64,000 bases of DNA from Aquarana catesbeiana (lineage: Eukaryota; Chordata; Amphibia; Anura; Ranidae), in contig NC_133328.1 of NCBI RefSeq assembly GCF_042186555.1, positions 500,987,106 through 501,051,105 on the forward strand, read 5' to 3'. Made by a program: the position numbers and the translations under genes. Every line of letters begins with the position of its first letter. Position 1 is the first letter of the stretch. This document shows, one piece after another, positions 20,906 to 33,799 of the stretch. The notes beneath the pieces were generated by a model, which saw only the letters and a program-made list of their open reading frames with translations, was not told the DNA's origin and ran no database searches.

Positions 20906-23290
20906 CAGTTTAGGCACGTTGTGTGGGAACACATAACAACCAGGTCACTGTTGCTCTCTCTCCTTGTGCAGAGTGACTAGTTCCGCATCTGGCCCCCAGT
21001 AGTTTTCTGCAGGCAGCCTGTATTTGGAGGACCTGCTGGGTCTCTCCCACAGCATCGCTGGCTCCCTCCCTCCCATTGCATACAAAGTAGATTTAGATCC
21101 TTTGAGGCTGTTGTGCAAATTATTTAAATGAAAATGTTTCTCCCTGGGGTTCAGCTTTTAATTTTCTCCCCCCAATACATACGTTGTACAGTAGGTCCCT
21201 AGACACTACACAAAGAGGACTACCAATATTTTATAAAATTGCCCTACTTAAATGATCACCATGTACATTCGTTTCCCCTAAATCCCCAACATTTGTACTA
21301 CTGATTATTCCATCTGCCTAAAATGAATAAATGTTACATTTCAAAAATGATGATGGATTTTCTATGGTAGCAGGCATGTTTAATCCTGAACAAGCACACA
21401 CCTGCTTCAGTCACACACCTGCTCCAATCTCACCAAGCAGAAGTGCTGGATACATTAAAAAGTAACAAGTACATTTATAAAAACACGTTCAGTAATAATT
21501 CAAACAGAAAAAACACAGGCATACACATAAATGGGCAGGTTGAATCATTTTACACTGTCATTTTTTCTGGCGGTTTTTCATTTCAAATACGCAATCAGGT
21601 TACAGGGAGTTAAAAAAGCAACAGGTAGGAGGTATTTGATAACAGAGTGCATTTCCTTGGAAAATGGAGCAGATTTCAACTTTTTGTCTCATTGCGCAGG
21701 TTTCTTCTTTATGCACTGCAAACTGTGCAGCCTGACAAACAGTAAGTTGCTAAGTCATCTTTTACCTTTAACAAAGGGCAATTCCATGATTTAAAGCATT
21801 CTTGCACAATTTATTATAAGTCTTTTTAAAGTGCCAAACACAGGCTTATGATAACCGTTAATTCAGTATATACTTGTTGTCTTGTCTATATTTGCAGTAC
21901 ATATGGCCTTTATCAGGGATCAATTTACCATCCATGCTGTTGCGACAATATTTATTCCAGGAATGAGTCCTTGGCATGTGTTAGTGGGTTTGTAAAGATT
22001 GGGCACAAATCACTCTCTTGAATTTCAATGTCATTTATTCCCACCACACCACATTAGAAAGAGAAAGGGTAGCAAATGTTCTAGGCCCTTATGCAGAACT
22101 CCAGAACTGCCCACTTTGCTGCACAGTACAGCCTATCATACAGCAGCTCTGCAAGACGCCTCCATGCTCAGATACCCATTCTGTCTGTAGCCAACATGTG
22201 ACCAAGAAAGACGTCCACCCTACTACCCAGGTCCACTATGTGCTCCACTTAAATTGCATCCTGTGGGTGGTGTTATCAAGGAAGGTGCTCAATTGATACC
22301 GCACATTGGAGTGGGAGTGAGTTTATTAGGGTAGGTATTCAATTGACACTGCACACTGGGGTGGGGGCAGCGTTATCAGGGAAAGTCCTGGCATCAGGGT
22401 GCACAGCATTGTTAGCCGTGGCTGCGACCTGCTAATAATACTTTTTAGCAGTCAGGGACTTTGCACATATTTGTTTAATACACATTAAAGGAGCGATGGG
22501 CAGTGGGCATAGTAGAATTGTCCAGGGAATCCAGAATTTCCCTCAAATAGCAGGATAGTCCTGCCAATTACAGGACTGTTCGGAGGTATCCACACATAAG
22601 ATACCATTTAAACACTTGCCTGGAAGATTAATGTACATATCACATTTTTATGGCGAAAAGGAATGTTTGCTCTCTGCATGCACACAGTTATGCTTTCTGT
22701 AGATATTTACATACTGTAATTTGATCATTAGAGATCTACAGCTACAGGCAGCCCACTTAAACTGAGTTAAGATATTTTTTTTCCTACTTGGCAGAGGATA
22801 TACCGTACAAGTGATTCTTATTTCAATCAGCTGGGGAGATACACACAAAGAAATTGGAAGCTACCTGGTTGATTAACTTTTTCCATTCCCAACACTGTGG
22901 GAAATAGATTGAGGTCCATTTGATGGCCAAGCGTCACCATCTTGCCCGTTTATGAGCTACGTCTTTCCTTGGTATAAATTCCACTTCTAGACTTGCAGGA
23001 GACAAACACCCCTTTTATCATTAATCCGAGCATTTGGATGTCATTGTTGATATATTCAAGTACATTCTTAAAAGCACAATGAATAAAACCTTTAGAAACC
23101 ATACTGTGGTTCTGAAGTGAAGCAAATTCCACTGGGCCCAGAGAACCTGATTTATGTCCTTCGACAGACACATGGGGAGTTGGGAAATCCATTCTTGAAA
23201 TAAAGTGCATTCCTTTTATTCCTTTTAAGGTAAATGCTCTGTTCATCTGAAATATAACCACGCAACAAAGAATACAGTGAACCATTTGAA
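20905..23290. other. No gene recognised
   Basis: The least obviously repetitive stretch of the left half. Short frames (e.g. 21531-21794 plus, 22950-23285 minus) show no recognisable domain. A tandem-like pair occurs at 22275-22380 (CAATTGA-ACTGCACACTGG(A/G)GTGGG words). I see neither splice-bounded exons nor a CpG-rich promoter. Confidence 0.4.
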
Positions 23291-23299
23291 ATTTACTAG

Positions 23300-23600
23300 C
23301 AAAGCTGCATTTTTTCAGCAGTCTTTAGCAGCGTTTGGTGTTTGGGCATTTATTTATTTAATTGGCTAGAAATTTAGTTTATTCTGGCTATTGAAATGAA
23401 TAAACGCTGAAGTGCTAAGTGTATCCAGACGCGTTTAGCAGCGTCAAGAGGTTTTTCTTCCAAAACTCTGCTGCTCCTTGATGCACTGGCAGTGGGTTCT
23501 GTTTCCTGCCTCTAAACTCTCCTGCCACTAAACGCTGCTAAAAGCCTATGTGTGCATGGGCGCATAGGCTAACATGCAGGGGACTACAAAAAGAACAAAC
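23300..23600. repeat. Imperfect foldback around GCAGCGTTT
   Basis: TTAGCAGCGTTTGG (~23325), AGACGCGTTTAGCAGCGTC (~23428) and AAACGCTGCTAAAAG (~23530) are related direct and inverted words. Looks like an old MITE; limits uncertain. Confidence 0.45.
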
Positions 23601-23927
23601 AGAAGATCAAAAAGCATAAAAACTTCTACTTTTGTAAGTATTCATTTGGCATTTATTATATTTTATGAACAATAAATCACTGGTAATGCACTAGGCATTT
23701 GCGTCCTCCTGTTTTGTATGCTATGGGACTTTCCCATCTGAAGAGGATGGCATCAGCCACGCATCTCCGGTGGAGTTCATGGGTTATTGTTCCTGGCCCC
23801 TACCGAGAGTGGTGGATCTCTGAGCACTGGGAATGACAGTGTTTTTTTATGTATAACATACAGGGGAGTTTAAAGGCAGGGCCCCTAGGAGCAGCTGTAA
23901 AAATGTCCAGTGTGCATGAGGCCTTAA

Positions 23928-24331
23928 AAGTGGATGTTCAGCCTACAACTAAAATCTCTAAATCTACTTGCAGTCACAATCTAAGACTAACCTATCTAGC
24001 CCTGTAAAGACAAAAATCGCTATACATACCTTTTCTGAAGCGGCTCCGGTCCCACACTGAGCTGTCAGCGGCGGCTTCTCTGTGAAGGCAGGTGCAGGAG
24101 AGACAGGGACAGCAGAAGCCCCATAGTAAGTCTATGAGTAACGTCACTTCCCTGGCAATTCACAGCTGTTGTCGGCTGTCTCCTGCACAGAGCTTCCGCC
24201 GCTGGAGACTTCAGGAGCAGCTTCAGAAAAGGTGTGTATAGCGATTTTTGCTTTACAGGGCTAGATAGGTTAGTCTTAGATTGTGGCTGCAGGTAGATTA
24301 AGAGATATTAGTCTTAGGCTGAACTTTCACT
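23928..24331. mobile_element. 404 bp TTAA-flanked foldback MITE
   Basis: TTAA at 23924-23927 and 24332-24335. Long imperfect arms: TCTAAGACTAACCTATCTAG, CCCTGTAAAG and AAAATCGCTATACATACC on the left are mirrored on the right by GGTGTGTATAGCGATTTTTG, CTTTACAGGG and CTAGATAGGTTAGTCTTAGA. Ends AAGTGGATGTTCAGCCT and AGGCTGAACTTTCACT. No coding content. Confidence 0.85.
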
Positions 24332-24335
24332 TTAA

Positions 24336-27300
24336 GCATTAACAAATGCAATTTTCATGCAATTCATTCAATCTATTGTATTACTGGTCATTTTAGTTAT
24401 AGTTAGGATTGTAGTTATGAAAATTTACTCCAGAGTAAGTTACTGATAGCAGCATGTTGTGTGCTCTAAATTGACAGTCACTGACTGTACTGTCCACCAA
24501 TTAGCAACTTACAGAGAAAGAGGAGTTTGCTACATCGTTTATCCTGAATGCCTTGGTCCTCTATCATTGAACCAGTGATCCTATTTATATTTACTAGGCA
24601 GGTCCTGTACTGACCAGAAAATAAGAACAGCAGATACAAAAGACGTATCATCTACAGTTATGAAATGGGAACTATAAGTATATGTTCTTTAGACTAGTTG
24701 TGGAATCAAGTGTTGACTGCCAAACTGCATTGTTTTACCACTCACCTGTGGAAATTGCGGTGCTCCTGCACTACTGGCAGTGCCTTTGAGTTATAGCAGT
24801 ACTTATGAGAGCCAAAAAATATATGCAGTCAGTATTGAAATACTCAGTACCTAATGTACCTTGGGATGGAGTAAAATGTAATGAAGAACATTATTATAAG
24901 ATAAACAAGCTGCATTCTGAAAATATAACAGAGCAATAAAGAATCTTGAGCAAGCTGCACAATCACCGAGCACAGCTTTTGAAAAGCCTATTCTGTAAAA
25001 TGGGCATAGCTGGGACTTTATTCCCTGACAGATAAATATGCTGTCACATGTTTCCTTTCCCCTTTGCTCCAATGATCTGTGCAGTTTTGGCAACAGCACA
25101 CAAATCATATCACACAAACCAAATCTTACTGGTTTAAAAAGAATGTCTGACATTTTCTCCTAATGGGAATCAGTTTGGATAATGTCATCACTGACCCTTT
25201 CACCAGCAGTGCTGGGCTCAACTAATCTGACCAACTGGAATTAAGGTGAAGAATTTCTGGCACTGCTACGCATTGCATAAGATTTATCCTCAAAATAAAA
25301 TAAGAAAAAAAGCAGCGTCTGAAAAGTCATTGTGATATGGGTAATAAACTGGACAAAAAAGCAACATGTGGAAAGACAATATGTATTTTTATTTTTTGCA
25401 TGCTGTTTTTACGTTTTCAATAATTTAATAATGCAGTAATAATTGCTTAGTAGTCAAACTGACTCTTGAATTATTTATTTATAAAAGGATTCAGCCAAGT
25501 GCTATTTGTAAATTAAATGGCTAAAAAAAAAACGTGTTATTGTTCTGTCATTGGAAGCAATTTCTGTAATTAAATGTGCTTTCTTTTCTGTTTCTATGCC
25601 TCTTAAGGTGGCTAAAACATAAGAAAATGTCCACTTACCTTTGCTCTAGGAACGTTCATATGGCTTTTTGACATTTTCTGTCTTAACCTGGTTGAGAGAA
25701 TACTTGGGGGACTGGCTGGGACAGATTTCCCTGGCTGATCACTATTGTTTTCTCTTGGAATAAGCCAGCTTCCAGGTGCTCAATAGGTAACTAAGTCATA
25801 GACATCTGGTTGCTTCCTTAATCCTCCACTCAGGCAAGACTTTGCAGTTCCAATTGTTACAAGTGTTGGTGAGATGTGGTGCCATGCAATCTGAATGGCA
25901 CCACAATGTGCATTACAGAAGGAGGTGCGTTGCAGGGCAGCGCAATGCTTGGCAAAAAACTACAGTGCGTTGTACTGCCAAAAATTCCTTACATGTGATT
26001 TTGGTTAATTGTGGTACATTTGACTGCCCTAACACAATGCGTGTTAATGCATAAACACACATTGCTAGCTAAGAAAAGCTTCACCCCTACTTTTTCTCCA
26101 CAAGGCTAAACATGCAGATTTACATGATGCAAATGTCTATGTTTGTACAATGACCATGTGGTAGAGAAAATGCTCAGCATCTGGATTGTACATGCTCTAC
26201 CAGCAGCTACCTAAGGGGCTCACAATACTAACCTTTTTTTGTATTAAAAGATTTGAACTGGAAGAACGTTCAATTGCCACAGTTGTTAGTAGGGTTGATT
26301 CTGAAATTTGGTCAATGTTAGATTTGGAGCGAATTTCATGAATTTGGATGTCCCAAGCTAAATCTGAATTCAGTGTTGTTTTTGGTTTTGTTTTCCTGCC
26401 ATGCCCCAAACACTGAGAAATATCCTACTATTCCTGGTACAATTTTTGTACCTCAAGTAACTCATGCTTCTGTTGTACCTGTGTCTACTGTTCTCCTTAC
26501 CTTTTCACGTCCTATTCCAATGGCTCCTGACACCTGCCTGGCTCAGGCTATGAGGAATTTCTATAAAGGTAAACATGTAATGGCTTCCAGAGTTTCTAGG
26601 AGCTGTTTATGGTTTTTCAGATTTCCCCAGACTGTGTCTCAATTTCTGAATTTGTAAGTCCAATCATTTCCTCAGGCAGAGCTCCCAGGTATCAAACCAT
26701 GCTGCACAATTTTGCACCTGTTGCTGTTCTGTAATAAACTCTAGTTCAGATTCCTACTGACTTCAGTGAGGCTTCTTAATTCTTGATTTTGGGGGCTCGC
26801 ACTTTTTAAAGTTCAAAAACTTTTTAGAAGTCTGCTCATCTCGTCAGTACTTTGTGCTCTGTAAGCTGTTAGCTGATTTTTTCATTGATGGTAAGAAGTC
26901 AAAATTGTTAACAGGTTATAATTGCTCCTAATTCCATAACGGTTTCCTGCTATTAAAATAGACAAGAGTTCTTATATCATTCTTTTTTTATGCTACTTGT
27001 TTCTGCTGCTACTGAAAATCCAACACTACACAGAAAATCTTTACATTTGTTGCCAAGGTGACCTGGGACTATTCAAATCTGAAAATTCTGAGAAACTGGT
27101 GTATAACAGTGAAGGTTCTCACTTATCCAGGTCATAGTATACGATAGCTAGTTTCTCAACCAGGGTTCCATGGAACTCTTGGGTTCCTCCAGAGGTTGCT
27201 AGGGGTTCCTTGAGCAAGGAGCAATTTCTGACTCTCAGATAAGTTCCCACTAGCACCATTCATCTTTTTAGCTAAGGGGATAATTCATTCCAAAGACCAC

Positions 27301-27590
27301 AATTGTAAGTAGATTTCTTCCGACTGATCATCACAGTAATGTATCATGACTTGTAGATATAGTAAATTTTAGCAAGGGTTTCCTGAGATTTAAATGTTAT
27401 TTCAAGGGCTACACTGTCTTGAAAAGGCTGAGGAAGGCTGGTAAAGCTAGTAATACTTAGTCACATTCAGCTGGACTTGTGTTGTGATGTTGAAGATGTT
27501 TCACAGCTTACCCACGTCTTCTGTCCTACTGATTGATAGGAACATACCCCAGTATTTATGTCAACACAATATAGCACAGTCACCTTAAAG
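24336..27590. other. No gene recognised
   Basis: Mostly anonymous AT-rich sequence. Short chance frames (24851-25153 minus, 26373-26657 plus) show no domain. A fragment near 27600-27655 repeats AATGCATTCTATGCATTAAGG, as in the left part of the 1904-2372 element. No RNA gene seen. Confidence 0.4.
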
Positions 27591-28118
27591 CAGTTCTAAG
27601 GCCTTAAGGTTTTTTTTACCTTAATGCATTCTATGCATTAAGGTAAAAAGCTTTATGTGCAACCCTTGCTTGTATAATGCAACTGTTGGTTAAATACAGG
27701 ATTTACAAAAATAAATGCTACAGGTTTTAACCCCTTATACTTAGAAACATAGAAAAGTGATGGCAGAAAAAAGACTGAGTAGTCCATCGAGACTGACGGT
27801 TTTTTTTTTTTTTTTGTTTGTTTTACATGTTTTGTATTTTTAAAATTTTTTTTTTTATTTTTTTACTGAGTATTGATCTATGTTTGTCCCAAGCATGTTT
27901 GAAGCCATTTATTGTTGACTGGCTCACTACCTCTGCTGGAAGTTTTTTCCAAGCATCAACTAGCCTTTCAGTAAAATAATACTTTCTAAGATTAGTTTTG
28001 AACTTTCCTCCAGTTAGTTTGAGGTCATCATGTTCCTATGTTCTTTATTTTGGTTTCATATTGTAAAAACTGCCCTCCTGAACCTTATTCACCCCTTTGA
28101 TGTATGTAAAGGCTTCAA

Positions 28119-28396
28119 TCATGTCTCCCCTTTCCCTTCCTTCCTGTAAACTGTACATATTAAGTTCCTGAAGTCATATGTTTTATTCCCCAGACCTTTC
28201 ACCATTTTTGTTACCTGTCTCTGGACTCGTTCTATCTTGTCAATATCTTTTTGTAAGTGTGGTTTCCAGAACTGGACACAGTATTCTAAATGAGGTCTCA
28301 CTAAAGATCTATATAGGGGAATCAGAACCTCCTTCATCCTGCTGGTGATCCCTCTGGTGATGCATTCTAAAATTCTATGTACTTTTCCCACTGCCT
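28119..28396 (-). pseudogene. LINE RT thumb / C-terminal region
   Basis: The frame contains RILECITRGITSRMKEVLIP, LVRPHLEYCVQFWKPHL and KIERVQRQVTKMVKGLG, the conserved C-terminal region after the LINE RT palm. Decay begins after residue ~75. Upstream it is continued on the far side of the 240 bp insertion. Confidence 0.85.
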
Positions 28397-28636
28397 AAAC
28401 ACAATATTCCCCCTCCACACATACAAGAAACTGGCTGTTCAGTAGTGCTGGGTGCTGTAATGACCATAGGCTGAAAATTGTGGATGATCAAAGTAAAGAA
28501 ATGTCATCAGCACACTATGGATTCCTTGAAAGGGTCCAAAGCTTTATTTCATGGTCACATGATAAACATACAACAGTGTTTTGGAGCCACACAGGGCCCC
28601 TTCGTCAGGCATTTGCCTTACATTTCCTCACTTTCA
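28397..28636 (-). mobile_element. 240 bp ribozyme-like retroelement in the LINE, locus 2
   Basis: Flanked by a perfect 13 bp duplication TTTCCCACTGCCT (28384-28396 and 28637-28649); removing it joins the LINE frame. On the minus strand the box at 28610-28571 reads CCTGACGA, a six-pair hairpin GGGGCC-CTGTGT-GGCTCC, then AAAACACTGTTG, matching the CTGATGA / hairpin / GAAAC / GCGTT plan. AATAAA lies at 28548-28543. No coding capacity. Target duplication length and the A-signal indicate an RNA-mediated insertion. Confidence 0.75.
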
Positions 28637-28649
28637 TTTCCCACTGCCT

Positions 28650-29500
28650 GGTCTCACTCTCATTTTGCAATCATCCGAAATTAGAACCCCCAAATCCTTT
28701 TCCTCTGTAGTGCTGGCCAACACTGTTGTACTCTCTAAATTCCTATTTCCTAGGTGCATTATTATACATTTAGAAACATTGAACTGTAGTTTTCACTGCT
28801 TCGACCAATCTTCCAGCAATGCCAAATCATGTTCCATGTTATAGACACCTCCAGGGATATCAACCCTATTACACACCTTCGTGTCATCAGCAAAAAGACA
28901 GACCTTGACCAACATCACATGCCTATAGATTAAATAGAACAGGGCCCAGTACTTAACCTTGTGGTACACCACTAGTGCCTGCTCTCTGTTCTGAGTGAAC
29001 CCCATTTACAACTACACTCTGGTATCTATCCTTTAGCCAACCGCATATTCACTGAACCACCAAAGGGTTAAATCCTAGCTTGTACAACTTTTGTATTAGA
29101 TCATTATGTGGAATTGTATCTAATGCCTTCCTGAAATCAAGATATGCTATGTCCACAGCACCACCCTAGTCCAAAACATTGGTAATATAGTCACAAAATG
29201 AGATCAGATTAGTCTGACATGATCTGCCCTCAGTGAAGCCATGCTGCTTTGGGTCCAGCAAGTTGTGTACTTTTAAGTGATCAATGATCCTTTTTTCAGG
29301 AGTAATTCCATTAACTTGAATACAACTTACGTTAAACTCACTGACCTGTAATTGCCAGCTTCTACCTTGCTGCCCTTCTTGTGGATAGGTACAATTTTAG
29401 CTGTCTGCCAGTCATGGGAAACTTCTCCTGTTAGAAGATATTTATTAAAAAGATCAGTGTATGGTCCATCAGGGCCCATTGCTTAATTAAGCTTTAAACA
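28650..29500 (-). pseudogene. LINE RT palm and fingers, decayed
   Basis: The frame at 29005-28793 has VKVCLFADDTKVCNRVD with the FADD catalytic box and YNMEHDLALLEDWSKQ. Upstream in other frames are an IVPIHKKGSKVEAGNYR-type segment (about 29395-29340) and AMGPDGP near 29485-29465, the finger motif before the palm. Several stops and frame changes. Confidence 0.82.
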
Positions 29501-29515
29501 AGCCAGTTCTTTTGC

Positions 29516-30061
29516 TACCTTTGCATACCTCCCAACCGCCCGGATTCGCCAGGACCTTACCGGAAATTGATGTCAATGTAAATCAAAGCAATGTTCCCGA
29601 GCGGAGCCAAGTGCCAGAACAAGTTCCAGCACTTGGCTCCATTGAAATTACTGGCAGGGGCGCGCTGGTGCGGGGCTTTTTTTCAGCTGGTGCTGCTCAC
29701 TTCTCCCTGCCTCCCTGCATCTCCTTGTCGATGCTGCTGACTCCACCTCCCCCCACGGCACTCTGGTGGCCCAGGGGCAGCCTGACCATTTGCTGCGGGA
29801 CAGCACCCGGCTGAGGGCTCCAGGAGGCAGCAGGGACGAAGAGCCACAAGACCTCCCAGCCCAGGACTATGGACAGGCTGACCGGAGAATGAGGACGGGT
29901 GGGCAAGAGGTGCAGGCAGCCAGGGACAGCAGCAAACAGATCCGCTGGATGGAGCAGCTCTGTGACCTCCTTTCCTCACCCAGCTATACAAATGGGCCTG
30001 CCCACTGCATGGAAGGTATTGTGTCACACATGCATTCCCACAGGGGGGACTGTAGACAGGA
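29516..30061. repeat. GC-rich repeat beginning ACCTCCCAAC
   Basis: Starts CATACCTCCCAACCGCCCGG, like the start of the 54235 repeat (TACCTCCCAACTTTTT). Contains an inverted pair GAGCCAAGTGCCAGAAC versus GTTCCAGCACTTGGCTC (29604-29641). Frames on both strands are open because of GC content; no protein motif. Confidence 0.5.
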
Positions 30062-30172
30062 CTAGGATCTCTCTCACTTCCCTCCCCCCTTCTCCCCCCT
30101 CTCTCCCCCTCTCTCCCCCCTCTCTCTCACTTCCCTCCCCCCTTCTCCCCCCTCTCTCCCCCTCCCCACTCC
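30062..30172. repeat. (CCCTCTCTCCC)n low-complexity tract
   Basis: Two near-identical halves, each starting CTCTCACTTCCCTCCCCCCT, so the tract is also a ~50 base tandem duplication. Strict pyrimidine/purine strand asymmetry could favour triplex structure. Confidence 0.9.
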
Positions 30173-30575
30173 ACAACCCAGCACTCAGTACGTAGCACAA
30201 CCCTGCACTCAGTATGTAGTGCAGCCCTGCACTCAGTACATAGCACACCCCTCAACCCTACACTATTTATGTAGCGCAACCCTGCACTCTGTACATAGCA
30301 CACCCTTCAACCCTGCACTCTGTACATAGCGCACCCCTCAACCCTACACTCAGTACGTAGCACGCCTCGCTACCCTGCACTCAGTGCGTAGCGTGCCCTG
30401 CAACCCTGCACTCAGTACGTAGTGCGCCTTGCAATCCTGCACCCCGTACGTAGCGTGCCCCGCAACCCTGCACTCAGTATGTAGCGTGCCTGCAACCCTG
30501 CACTCAGTATGTAGCACACCCTGCAACCCTGCACTCTTTATGTAGCGCACCCCGCAACCCTGCACTCTTTATGTA
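30173..30575. repeat. Minisatellite block 1, 24-31 base units
   Basis: Units of the form CACTCAGTACGTAGC-GCACCCTGCAACCCTG repeated about 14 times. The first copies are 24 bases (short GCACAACCCTG end), later ones ~31. Homologous to the next block. Confidence 0.93.
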
Positions 30576-30584
30576 GTAAAAGAA

Positions 30585-31095
30585 TGTAATAAAAAAATGC
30601 AGACACCTGCATTCTGTGCATTACACACTCCTGACCCCTGCATTCTGTGCATTACACACACCTGACCCCTGCATTCTATGCATTACATACTCCTGACCCC
30701 TGAATTCTGTGCATTACGTACTCCTGACCCCTGCATTCTGTGCATTACACACTCCTGACCCCTGCATTCTGTGCATTACACACTCCTGACCCCTGCATTC
30801 TGTGCATTACACATTCCTGACCCCTGCATTCTGTGCATTACACCCTCCTGGCCCCTGTATTCTTTGTATTACACTGTCCTAACCCCTGCATTCTGTGCAT
30901 TACACACTCCTGACCCCTGCATTCTGTGCAATATGTACTCCCGAGCCCTGCATTCTTTGCACTACACACTCCTGACCCCTGCATTTGTGCATTACACACG
31001 CCTGACCTCTGCATTCTGTGCATTATGTACTTCTGGACCGTGCTCTCTGTGTGTCATGTGCACCTAAACTACAGCACTTTGAATGTTACATACTC
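30585..31095. repeat. Minisatellite block 2, 31 base units
   Basis: About 16 units of CATTCTGTGCATTACACACT-CCTGACCCCTG. Best preserved in the centre (30600-30840) and increasingly divergent to the right. Regular spacing could suggest a CRISPR array, but units are contiguous without spacers. Confidence 0.95.
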
Positions 31096-31489
31096 CTGAT
31101 CCTTGAACACATGGCATTACACACCCTGGACCCCTGCAGCCAGTGTTATGTATCCTAAACCCAACACTGACTGCAGTACTCTGTGCATTAGACATCCCCA
31201 ACCCCTGTGCTCTGCCTCACAGACTCCTGCACTATATACACAATACTGTACATTACTGTACATTATATACTTCTCACCAAAGTCTTCATTATCTCAACAG
31301 TTGCTGGTTGCTATGCACTGAAATAATTCATTTTTTAGAAATTCCCCCATTTCAGCAAAACATTTTCTTTTGAAATCTAAAAAGTTTTGTTTTTGTATAT
31401 GATTTTTCAGTTAATATCAAAAACTGAAAAATTAACCAACTAATCAACAAATTAATGAATTACTCAAAAACGAAAAAATTGATTCAGCG

Positions 31490-31848
31490 TTGTGCACAAG
31501 AGCGTTGCTCTCACAGCTCTCTCCCTCCTCACAGGGCAGATTGATGTCAGTGGGAGCCATTGGTGTCAATCAAGTTCTGTGATGAGGGAGCGGGGGGCAG
31601 GGCAAAGGCGAGCTGTACTTTCTGTGTCTATAGACACAGACAAGGCAGCTCGGGATCGAGCCCACATGAGTGCTCATAGAAAGCAACGGTCTCTGGGGGC
31701 ACTTGCTAAAAAGGAGGAGCCAGGAGCACTGGCGGAGGACCCCAAAAGAAGAGGATCGGGGCTTGTCTGTGAAAAACTACTGCGTAGAGCAGGTAAGTAT
31801 GACAAGTTTATTATTTTAATAAAAAAAAGTTGAAGCTTAACAATCACT
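31490..31848 (+). mobile_element. Truncated relative of the 1904-2372 MITE
   Basis: Shares AGTGGGAGCCATTGGTGTCA, CTCTGGGGGCACTTGC, GAGCCAGGAGCAC, AGAAGAGGATC and GCAGGTAAGTAT with the 1904-2372 element in the same order, and ends AACAATCACT before TTAA (31849-31852). The left terminal ~40 bases are missing. Confidence 0.82.
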
Positions 31849-31855
31849 TTAATTC

Positions 31856-33795
31856 CATCACTATGGAATGTGTTAAAGCAGATGTTGGGTTTTCAAGTAC
31901 AGGATAGGAGTCATGAAAGTGAGAATAGCCACCAAGGTACAGGAAGTTTGTTATTCCTAGGAATACCAGGTGACAGTAAAGAGGAGGGGGCAGCAGGGGC
32001 TAGATATGCTTCACTTTGTATTTCTGCTTTGCGCTTGTAGAGATTATATGAGTTTCCTAAATTCCCTGAATAGTAGTATAAGCTTATTGTTGTGCTACAA
32101 ATACTGAACAATGTGTAGCTTACTTGAAATTTCCTTTATGTGCTTTTCTCACTCTACAAAACATTTTTTTTTGCTATCAGTGTCCATGTCAGATACATGC
32201 AACATCACTTTCTTTGTCTATGACCACTGCCCTTAATAGCAACACAGACATGACTAAAAGCGGACAGAAGTTTGCCCACTAAATCCAAAATATAGAAACA
32301 TTTCTGGAATTTTACTGTAGTTACTGATGCTTCAAGACACTTGAGCTGTCTTTAAACTAGTCCAGGTGAAAGCAATGTTTGGACACTCATCATGAAGGAT
32401 TATATCCAGTGGCTCTTGAGTGCCCTCCGATATTTTACTGTGGTGTAAAATGATTTGTTCTCTGTATTTTTCATATTATCCTGTCGTCGCAAATTGTTAG
32501 TAAGAGGTAAAATCCCCAGTTGGCAACGGATCGGTCTGCAAGCGTTTTTCTAAATTTGTAAGCATAAAAATTAAATAACTAAACTGCTCTTTTGCTTAAA
32601 TGAGCTGAAAGCAATCTGCATTGTAGTTGACAATATTCTGTCTTAATATTTTCCCTGGAACCCTGGGAAGTGATCAGTGTCACAATTTTCTATCAGGTTC
32701 CACTTCTGTAGTGACCTATATCACTATTCCCAAAGTTAAACATACTTGCTAACTGTTAGAAGTATTTGGCATCCTTTTTTTGGCCAGATTTTACTGCACC
32801 CTCAAGGAAAAATGAGATCTGTATATTGAGAGAAGGAAAAAAAGGACATACTTCTGAAAATATTCATTTTCCATACTTGTGTGTGTCTGTTGTGTAAGTT
32901 TTCCTTGGTGGCAGAGAACAAAATGCTCTTCTGTGAAAAAGTTTCTCCTTTAGCAGACTCTGTGTCTGTACAGGGAGTTCCTGTCTCTGGACCAAACCCA
33001 CAGGCCCTCGACGCTGAAGGACGAAATTGACCACCTCACACTCTCTCCTTTGCTTCCAGCGCTGTTTGCCTGCTCACTCTGGAGCAATGCACACAAAAGG
33101 ACAAAAAACGAACTTTCCGTGTGTGCTGACATTTGGAATATAACTGCTGTTGATCTGTGTTGCTCATGCCAAATTCTGCCGTTGATTTATAATCACGTTG
33201 ATATTGTGGTTCAGCTTGATCATACTCTGTGTGACTGGCAACTCTAACTAAAGTACAGTTATCCTTTTTATTTCTTTTTTTTTTTTTTTTTCCAGAAGTA
33301 GGTTACTAGGTTTATTAAAACGTACTTGAACCAAATTGCTTAAACCAAAATATGTTGTTGCACATGTACTTTTTAGATGGTTTATTTATTATCTTAATAT
33401 TTACTGCTTTCAAATAAATCACTTTTGGTGGTCCTTACAGCAAGGTGTATTTACAGGCCCTTCCTTTTTTAGAGTTCAGCTGTGGTGAATGTCACCTTTT
33501 CCAGTCATGATTTTGACTTGTAGTACCCACCCCCAAAGGAAGCACCGGATTGTTTGAATTCCTCTACCCTGCTCCAATGATGATCTGCCCTGCACTTGAA
33601 CTCGAGTGGCACCTACACAACTGTAGGCAGGTACAGTCTACTTTCTCCACTGCAGGTAGCGCTCATACACAGCGGCAGAGGGAGAGGAAGTCAAGAGGAA
33701 CATGGTTCCTCTATAGTTTCCAGGGTCACTGGGGAAGCTATCTGATTGGATGCTGCCACCCCATGTGACTCTAGCAGCCATCTTAGGTCAGGTAG
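31856..33795. other. No gene recognised
   Basis: Anonymous sequence with poly-T at 33276-33291. Frames such as 33050-33247 (plus) and 32950-33132 (minus) are short and motif-free. No terminal repeats defined. Confidence 0.4.
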
Positions 33796-33799
33796 AGTC

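Larger units (their letters stand above)
27735..29515 (-). mobile_element. LINE fragment (RT and 3' end), CR1/L2-like
   Basis: The 3' end lies at about 27735 with AAACATAGAAAAGTGATGGC and TCCATCGAGACTG, a tail common to one frog CR1/L2-type family (recall). A poly-T/A region follows. RT coding on the minus strand extends to about 29515. It is older than the LINE at 14.5 kb: many stops and frameshifts. It carries a 240 bp insertion at 28397-28636. The missing 5' part may be at 34495-35760. Confidence 0.82.

Noticed and set aside
29512..30195. GC-rich frames as a possible CpG-island exon
   Set aside because: Overlapping frames on both strands, repeat words at the start, no splice sites or domain.
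30173..31095. CRISPR-like regular array
   Set aside because: Repeats are contiguous without unique spacers, and the context is a vertebrate genome.
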